Part shown: positions 42,920 through 47,273 of the stretch, piece by piece
Layout: each line of letters begins with the position of its first letter
Numbering within the stretch: the first letter of the stretch is position 1
Assembly (NCBI GenBank): GCA_900550185.1
Contig: URRN01000004.1
Coordinates: forward strand, 1-47,273
Direction: 5' to 3'
DNA from: an uncultured Collinsella sp.
Lineage (GTDB): Bacteria > Actinomycetota > Coriobacteriia > Coriobacteriales > Coriobacteriaceae
Length of the DNA stretch: 47,273 bases
Program-made: the position numbers and the translations under genes
The notes under the pieces: generated by a model
Told to the model about the DNA's origin: nothing
The model's database searches: none
Seen by the model: only the letters and a program-made list of their open reading frames with translations

Positions 42920-43112
42920 AGAGCTCACAGAGCTCTTGGTTGCTTTGGTCTTGCTCTTCACGGCGCTTATCGAACTTTCCGAGGCACTCAAGCAGCATTC
43001 GAAGCATAACAAGTCGCTGCCATTAAGGCACTGACCTCTTGACCAAGCAACGGCGCTGCCCAGCTCTTCACCACTTGGGCTGCCGTCGACTTTATTCTAT
43101 CCGCGAGCATCT

Positions 43113-43139
43113 GGTTTACCAAATGGATTTTCGGTAAAG
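43113..43139. repeat. Repeat B, copy 2
   Basis: TTTACC, loop AAATGGATTTTC and GGTAAA form a 6-bp stem. It matches copy 1 in the loop and has a compensatory C-G for A-T pair. It lies 26 bases after the DUF4143 ATPase stop. Confidence 0.65.
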
Positions 43140-43164
43140 GAAGCACGGCACGCCCACAAAACCA

Positions 43165-44460
43165 CTACGCCCCAAGTGCCGCCATGGGAATCACCGCCAC
43201 GCCGTCGTCGCGTGTGTAGGCAATGCTCCCCTTTCCAACCACGACCGCCAAAAACGCCGGCGCGGCATTCTGGGCGGCAGGATTGGAGAGCACTTTCCTC
43301 TCCAGCGCCTTGAGATTTCTCGCTCCATCGTCTGCTTTCGCATCACTCAGCTTGACCTCGATGGCTCCCCAGCGCCCGTCGTGCTCAACGATCAGATCGA
43401 CCTCAAGGCCCTTCTCATCTCGGAAATAATGGACACTGTTGTCGACACCGCCGTAGGTGGAAAGGAACACGCGCATGTCGCGCAGGACGAGATTCTCAAA
43501 GAGCATCCCCAGCGTTTGCATATCGCCAAGCAGCCGCTCAGGGGTAGCCCCCAGCAACGCCGCCGCAAGTGACGGGTCACAGAAGTAGCGCTTGGGGCGC
43601 ACGCGAACGCGGGCCTTCGAGCGCATGGGCGGCTCCCATCCGCACAGGTCCTCGGTCAGCTTGAGCCTGTTGAAGAGGTCCAAGTACGCAGCGATGGTCC
43701 TCTCGTCGGGGCCCGCCTCACCGTACGAGGCGTCCTTTATGAGCGTTTTGTACGTGACAGCCTGGCTCTCGTTCATGGCAAGAGCTCGCAAAAGGCCGTG
43801 TGCAAGCTCGGGCGACATGCCCTCATCCAGCACGTTGACGTCGAGCACCGAGTGCACGTACTGGCTTGCCGTCTCTCGCGCAAGATCTTCCGAAAGCCCA
43901 AGATTTGCAGGCCAACCGCCCCTGCAGCACCAGCGGGCGACGTCATCCACCGTGCTCTCGCGACGCTGAGGGGCAAAACCCTCGCCCTTAAAGAGGCTTG
44001 CCAGTGACACGAGCGGCTCGCCGTCGCCCGACTCACACAGGGCCATGGGGCGCATTGACAGACGGGCGATCCTACCCGTGCCGGAATGACGAACATGGCT
44101 GCGCTCCTCGCTTTTGAGCGCGGTCGAGCCCGTGAGCAAAAGTGTCCCGCGTTCGTTGCCGCTCGCGTCCACGAAGCGCCGAGCGGCATCCCAAACCTCG
44201 GGCACCTCCTGCCATTCATCGACCAGGTGTGGCGCATCGCCGATGAGCGCCAGGCTTGGGTCGACCTCTGCCGCCGCGCGCTGCGCAGGCTCATCGAGCC
44301 TGGAGACGCTCGCCGAGCGAGAGAGCGCCGTCCAGGTCTTGCCGCACCATTTGGGGCCGTTGATCTCCACACAGCCAAACGCCCGCATAAGGGTGTCGAG
44401 GCGCTCCTCTATGAGCCGGGGCCTATATCCCTTTTGGGTCAATCTCTTTGGTGCATCCAT
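43165..44460 (-). CDS. AAA-family ATPase with DUF4143 domain
   Basis: The 431-residue protein has Walker A GPKWCGKTW near residue 35, LVDEWQEVPEVWDAARRFVD near 80 and sensor-like GTLLLTGSTA. The DUF4143 part then follows (LARETASQYVHSVLDVNVLD and later DEKGLEVDLIVEHDGRWGAI with EVKLSDAK, a PD-(D/E)xK-like EVK motif). These proteins are common as solitary accessory genes; function is unproved, with defence or mobile-element maintenance suggested. The promoter region upstream holds a 23-bp repeat array. Confidence 0.9.
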   Translation of the reverse strand: MDAPKRLTQKGYRPRLIEERLDTLMRAFGCVEINGPKWCGKTWTALSRSASVSRLDEPAQRAAAEVDPSLALIGDAPHLVDEWQEVPEVWDAARRFVDASGNERGTLLLTGSTALKSEERSHVRHSGTGRIARLSMRPMALCESGDGEPLVSLASLFKGEGFAPQRRESTVDDVARWCCRGGWPANLGLSEDLARETASQYVHSVLDVNVLDEGMSPELAHGLLRALAMNESQAVTYKTLIKDASYGEAGPDERTIAAYLDLFNRLKLTEDLCGWEPPMRSKARVRVRPKRYFCDPSLAAALLGATPERLLGDMQTLGMLFENLVLRDMRVFLSTYGGVDNSVHYFRDEKGLEVDLIVEHDGRWGAIEVKLSDAKADDGARNLKALERKVLSNPAAQNAAPAFLAVVVGKGSIAYTRDDGVAVIPMAALGA

Positions 44461-44494
44461 AGACGGCCGTCCCTCTCTATCACGCGATATGCGA

Positions 44495-44598
44495 AATTAC
44501 GCCATTCTCAATGCGGATTTTACGCTACTTACAATGTAGTTTTTACGCCATTACAGATGTAGTTTTTACGCTATTTTCATTGAAGGTTTTACGCTTGA
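44495..44598. repeat. Tandem 23-bp repeat array upstream of the DUF4143 ATPase
   Basis: Four units of exactly 23 bp start at 44495, 44518, 44541 and 44564, with a partial fifth at 44587. Each begins with (T/A)(T/A)TTACGC. The array ends 35 bases before the ATPase start. Regular spacing near two helical turns suggests a multi-site binding array, possibly for the ATPase or another regulator. It is unlike a CRISPR, as there are no unique spacers. Confidence 0.8.
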
Positions 44599-44644
44599 CA
44601 TCCTTAGCGCGACGCTCGCTCAACCCCTGACCACCGGATTGCCC

Positions 44645-44768
44645 GAATTCCGGGATGCTGCCTCCGCTCCAAACAAAAGGCCCCGGCTCGCGATGAGCTG
44701 CCTCCCATTTCTTGAACATATGAGCTTCCGCTTGAAGGGCGATCCGGAAAGCGCGTCCCATTCCGAGC
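44645..44768. repeat. Degenerate 62-bp repeat, left block
   Basis: Bases 44726-44768 match 46472-46514 at roughly 38 of 43 positions (for example GGAAAGCGCGTCCCATTCCG versus GGAAAGCGCGCCCCATTCCG). A further partial unit is visible at 44645-44669. The block lies just downstream of the second ATPase gene. Confidence 0.65.
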
Positions 44769-44789
44769 ATCACATCAGAGCGCGCTTGG

Positions 44790-46181
44790 TTATCTCCGCT
44801 CGCACATCTCGGCAAACGAAATCAGCTTGGTATCTCCCCTGTTCGCCGCGGCATCTCGACATCCCTGCGTAAAGCCGCGTTTCGAGAAGATCACATAGCT
44901 TTTGTGCTGCCGCCTAAAGAGCCCGCTTCGGTATACGAGCTTTTCCAGAACTTCCTCGCCTACCGACTCGTTACGCCATTTGCACTCCGCAAACAGCGCA
45001 GCGCCCTCGCCATCGTCAACAATCAAGTCGATTTCTTCCTGCGTATGTGTGCGATTGTCCGTCCCCCACCAGCGCCCGACGATCGCCGGAACCACATCGA
45101 GCTGGCCCGCGCGCGCGAGTTCGTACACGTATTGTCTGCATATAAGCTCAAAGACCGTACCCATGTAATCCGATACGTGCAGCTCAATGCGCTTATACGA
45201 CATCTCGGCCATATCGTTTTGAATCAGCCCAATGTTCTGCGGCACAAACTTGTACCAGAACCTAAACATCTGGTCGCTCAGCAGATACACGGCTCGCTTA
45301 TTGCTCGTCTCGTTTAGGGGCAGCTCGCGCTCGACAATCCCAAGCGACGCCAGCTTATCCACATAGCTCTTTACGTTGCTCGCAGGAATTCCCGTAGAGC
45401 TCGCAATCTCTGAGATCTTCGAGCGCCCCTGAGCAATTGCTTGCACGATCGCATCATATTGCTCGGGATTGCGGCACTCTTGCATTAGCAGGTTGCTCGG
45501 CTCCTCAAAGAGATAGCCCGTAGGAGTAAGAAAAAGACGTTTGATGTTGTCCTTGAGCGGTGCGGCAGGATCGACTTTCTCGATATATGCGGGAATGCCG
45601 CCCGTCATGCCGTAGCAAACCGCTGCATCTTCGCGCTCCATGCCCTGCCACAGACCGAGGGTCGTCGTAAAATCGAGCGGCATGATCTTAAACTGAGCCG
45701 TACGCCTACCGTATAGCGGGCTCTCGTAGCCCAGCACCTGTTCTTCCATAAACGAAAGAGACGACCCGCACAGGATAAGCATGAGCTTGGTCTTTTTGTA
45801 CAAGTGATCGATCTTATCTTGCAACAACGAGCTGATCTCGGGATTCGATTGGGCGAGATAGGGATACTCGTCAATCACGACAATCAAACATTCCGTGCGG
45901 GCCATGGTGGCCAATGCATCGAACGCCTCGTCAAAACTACGAAACGACACGCCTGCAGCACCAACCGAGCCTGCAAGTATCGCCTGGCTAAAGCCGTGCA
46001 GGTTTGCCTCTGCATTGGTACGACGTGCTTGAAAGTAAATAGCCTTCTTGCCTTGGATGAACTCCGTGATAAGGCGCGTTTTACCTACGCGACGGCGGCC
46101 GTAAATCACAGGCATCTCAAAGGAGCCCGTGCCATACAGTCGATTGAGCTCGGACATTTCCGCTGTTCTTCCGATAAACAT
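44790..46181 (-). CDS. AAA-family ATPase with DUF234/nuclease-like C-terminus
   Basis: The 463-residue protein begins FIGRTAEMSELNRLYGTG and has Walker A YGRRRVGKTR near residue 27, and Walker B LIVVIDEYPYL near 100. A sensor-type LILCGSSLSFMEE and YGMTGGIPAYI follow. A winged-helix-like segment (ISEIASSTGIPASNVKSYVD) lies near 270. The C-terminal DUF234 region has EEIDLIVDDGEGAALFAECK, a PD-(D/E)xK-like core. Proteins like this are widespread in archaea and anaerobic bacteria as solitary genes of unproved role. AAGGAAGGA precedes the ATG. Confidence 0.9.
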   Translation of the reverse strand: MFIGRTAEMSELNRLYGTGSFEMPVIYGRRRVGKTRLITEFIQGKKAIYFQARRTNAEANLHGFSQAILAGSVGAAGVSFRSFDEAFDALATMARTECLIVVIDEYPYLAQSNPEISSLLQDKIDHLYKKTKLMLILCGSSLSFMEEQVLGYESPLYGRRTAQFKIMPLDFTTTLGLWQGMEREDAAVCYGMTGGIPAYIEKVDPAAPLKDNIKRLFLTPTGYLFEEPSNLLMQECRNPEQYDAIVQAIAQGRSKISEIASSTGIPASNVKSYVDKLASLGIVERELPLNETSNKRAVYLLSDQMFRFWYKFVPQNIGLIQNDMAEMSYKRIELHVSDYMGTVFELICRQYVYELARAGQLDVVPAIVGRWWGTDNRTHTQEEIDLIVDDGEGAALFAECKWRNESVGEEVLEKLVYRSGLFRRQHKSYVIFSKRGFTQGCRDAAANRGDTKLISFAEMCERR

Positions 46182-46195
46182 AGGCTATCCTTCCT

Positions 46196-46251
46196 TTACG
46201 TTATAGCTAGCTATATTATACCTTCCTATAATATAGCTAGCTATAACGTAA
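46196..46251. promoter_or_regulatory. Perfect inverted repeat in the second ATPase promoter
   Basis: Arms of 25 bases (46196-46220 and 46227-46251) match perfectly around a 6-base centre. Each arm contains the palindrome TATAGCTAGCTATA and, at its inner end, TATAAT reading inward on one strand or the other. It begins 15 bases before the ATG, leaving only the ribosome-binding site between. It is very likely an operator overlapping the promoter, perhaps bound by the ATPase's own winged-helix part (inference). Confidence 0.85.
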
Positions 46252-46306
46252 TTCGACAAGCGGGCCACGCAAAAGGGACGTTACACCACCGCACGCGGAC
46301 CGTCCC

Positions 46307-46553
46307 GGCAAACGCATCCCGTTCTGGAGCCAAATACTGGGCCGTAGCTTCCGCCAAGCATGCTATCAGGTAAGCGCGTCCCGTTCTGAGCCTAAATTCT
46401 GGGATGCGGTTTCCACTGAAACTTCTACCGGAAAATACATCCCACTCTGGGGCCGAAGTCTGGGACGCAGTTTCCGGTTGAGGGGCGTCCCGGAAAGCGC
46501 GCCCCATTCCGAGCGGCAATTCCGGGTCACGGTTTCCGCCGACACAGACGACG
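46307..46553. repeat. Degenerate 62-bp repeat array, right block
   Basis: Four units start at 46307, 46369, 46430 and 46492, a steady period of 61-62 bp. The consensus left half is near GGAAAGCGCGTCCCGTTC and the right half near TGGGACGCGGTTTCC, so each unit can fold back on itself. The units differ too much to be a CRISPR. The block lies upstream of the second ATPase gene, while a related block lies on its other side. Confidence 0.78.
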
Positions 46554-46832
46554 ATCCGCAGCCCTTATCACATGCCTTCAAATATGCGATCCAGAAACAC
46601 AAAACAGCAGATAGAATGCTCTTTTTCAAAAAAGTACACGTCCCTAAACTTACCAAGGTTTCATATCTAGCTACCGTTCAAGGTCGCCGATTACCGCCCA
46701 CCGATTCGGATGTAAAAATGTCGCCGAAAACAGGCCATCTACCTGCATGGTTAGATTTTGGTCAGCTTTTGGTCAGTTGAGCGGCAAGTTGCGGCTGATA
46801 CGTTTTTGCTACCCAAAAGGAGGCGGTAGCTC
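46554..46832. other. Intergenic region before the right-edge gene
   Basis: No gene is recognised here. Two direct copies of TTTTGGTCAG occur at 46756-46765 and 46767-46776, about one helical turn apart and some 60-75 bases before the next start. They could be a regulator's paired half-sites or part of a promoter. Confidence 0.4.
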
Positions 46833-47273
46833 ATGATCCATTGCAATGACCAACTCATCGACCAACTGCTCACTCAAGCCGAACAAGAGAGGCGCTGTCT
46901 GATTCCCCCGAGCGCGGCGATCCGAAAAGCGCTCCTTCGGCGCATCGGCAGCGCGGTCGTCTCGCCCATGCCGGGACTGTTCGCGCGAAAAACGCGCTGG
47001 GATGAACTCAACCGAGCGCAACGCCATTGCGAGATTATTCGCGCCCTTGCGATCATCCACCCCGATTGGACGTTCTGCTCGTTTTCGGCCGCCTGTCTGC
47101 TGGGGCTCGAGGTCTCGTGGCGACACCTGAACATCGTGCATGTTTGCAGCTCGACAAAGCCGTCGGCTCGTCCGGGCGCACATATTCAGCGGCACCAGAT
47201 TGAGCCGGCCGGAGCAATACGCAGAGCCGGCATATCGGTAACGCCGCCAATCCAAACGGTCACAGATTGCCTG
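46833..47273 (+). CDS. AbiEi-like/DUF559-type protein, 5' part (runs off window)
   Basis: An open frame of 147 codons runs from ATG 46833 to the window end, with AAGGAGG 9 bases upstream. The middle part, PDWTFCSFSAACLLGLEVSW, followed by the later GISVTPPIQTVTDCL, resembles abortive-infection AbiEi-like antitoxin or regulator proteins that often end in a DUF559 (Vsr-like) domain. No AbiEii toxin is visible because the window ends. It is the only plus-strand gene in the right-hand accessory block. Confidence 0.6.
   Translation, partial: MIHCNDQLIDQLLTQAEQERRCLIPPSAAIRKALLRRIGSAVVSPMPGLFARKTRWDELNRAQRHCEIIRALAIIHPDWTFCSFSAACLLGLEVSWRHLNIVHVCSSTKPSARPGAHIQRHQIEPAGAIRRAGISVTPPIQTVTDCL

Noticed and set aside
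42707..43012. N-terminal extension of the exonuclease frame to 43012
   Set aside because: The extension translates repeat A and a leader hairpin. A good ribosome site lies just before GTG 42706.
42938..43052. Small mobile element with terminal inverted repeats (TTGCTTTGGTC and GACCAAGCAA)
   Set aside because: The ends are imperfect and short, there is no clear target-site duplication, and no second copy is present in the window.
44495..44598. Possible CRISPR array (23-bp period)
   Set aside because: The units abut with no spacers and the period is too short.
46307..46553. Possible CRISPR array (62-bp period)
   Set aside because: Units differ throughout and are related over their full length, so there are no identical repeats with unique spacers, and no cas genes are nearby.

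Overview
The window looks like chromosomal DNA of a high-GC anaerobic gut actinobacterium of the class Coriobacteriia, most likely Collinsella. This is an inference from gene content and codon use: a type Z (zinc) S14, a zinc-type adenylate kinase, the order of the spc/alpha operon, an anaerobic purine/ureide cluster, and strong G/C preference at third codon positions. No rRNA, tRNA or CRISPR was seen. Nearly all genes lie on the minus strand.

Layout. 1-9.9 kb holds housekeeping genes: the 5' part of adenine deaminase, tyrS, a U32 peptidase, a divergent class A penicillin-binding protein, argR, a GT2-like protein and truA. 9.9-19.7 kb is a minus-strand ribosomal superoperon reading rplE-rpsN-rpsH-rplF-rplR-rpsE-rpmD-rplO-secY-adk-map-infA-rpmJ-rpsM-rpsK-rpsD-rpoA-rplQ. 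It starts abruptly at rplE. The genes normally upstream (rplX, rplN and the S10 block) are absent from this side, so the locus is split.

19.9-30.9 kb is a purine/ureide catabolic and molybdo-selenoenzyme maturation cluster: xdhC, yqeB, yqeC, hyuA, mocA, arcC, ygeW, ygeY, ygeX and a divergent YheO/DauR-type regulator. This is the ygeWXY-hyuA-yqeABC-mocA set known from E. coli and from anaerobic uric-acid degraders. In the proposed pathway HyuA, YgeY, YgeW, YgeX and carbamate kinase break the ureide skeleton into pyruvate, ammonia and carbamoyl phosphate (hence ATP). MocA, XdhC, YqeB and YqeC would mature a molybdenum hydroxylase that is itself not in the window. Two palindromes 51 bp apart in the ygeX/regulator gap look like a paired operator.

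31-32.5 kb holds two unrecognised genes, one encoding a proline/alanine-rich single-pass membrane protein. 32.5-41.7 kb is a Type I restriction-modification operon: a ribbon-helix-helix regulator with its own palindrome, hsdM, hsdS, a Cys-rich unknown gene, hsdR, then a GmrSD-like DUF262/DUF1524 gene split by a 5-bp tandem duplication. 41.8-47.3 kb holds single genes separated by repeats: a DEDDh exonuclease, a DUF4143-type ATPase behind a 23-bp repeat array, a DUF234-type ATPase behind a perfect 25-bp-arm inverted repeat and flanked by a degenerate 62-bp array, and the 5' part of an AbiEi-like gene. The RM operon and this repeat-rich tail are the accessory part of the window.
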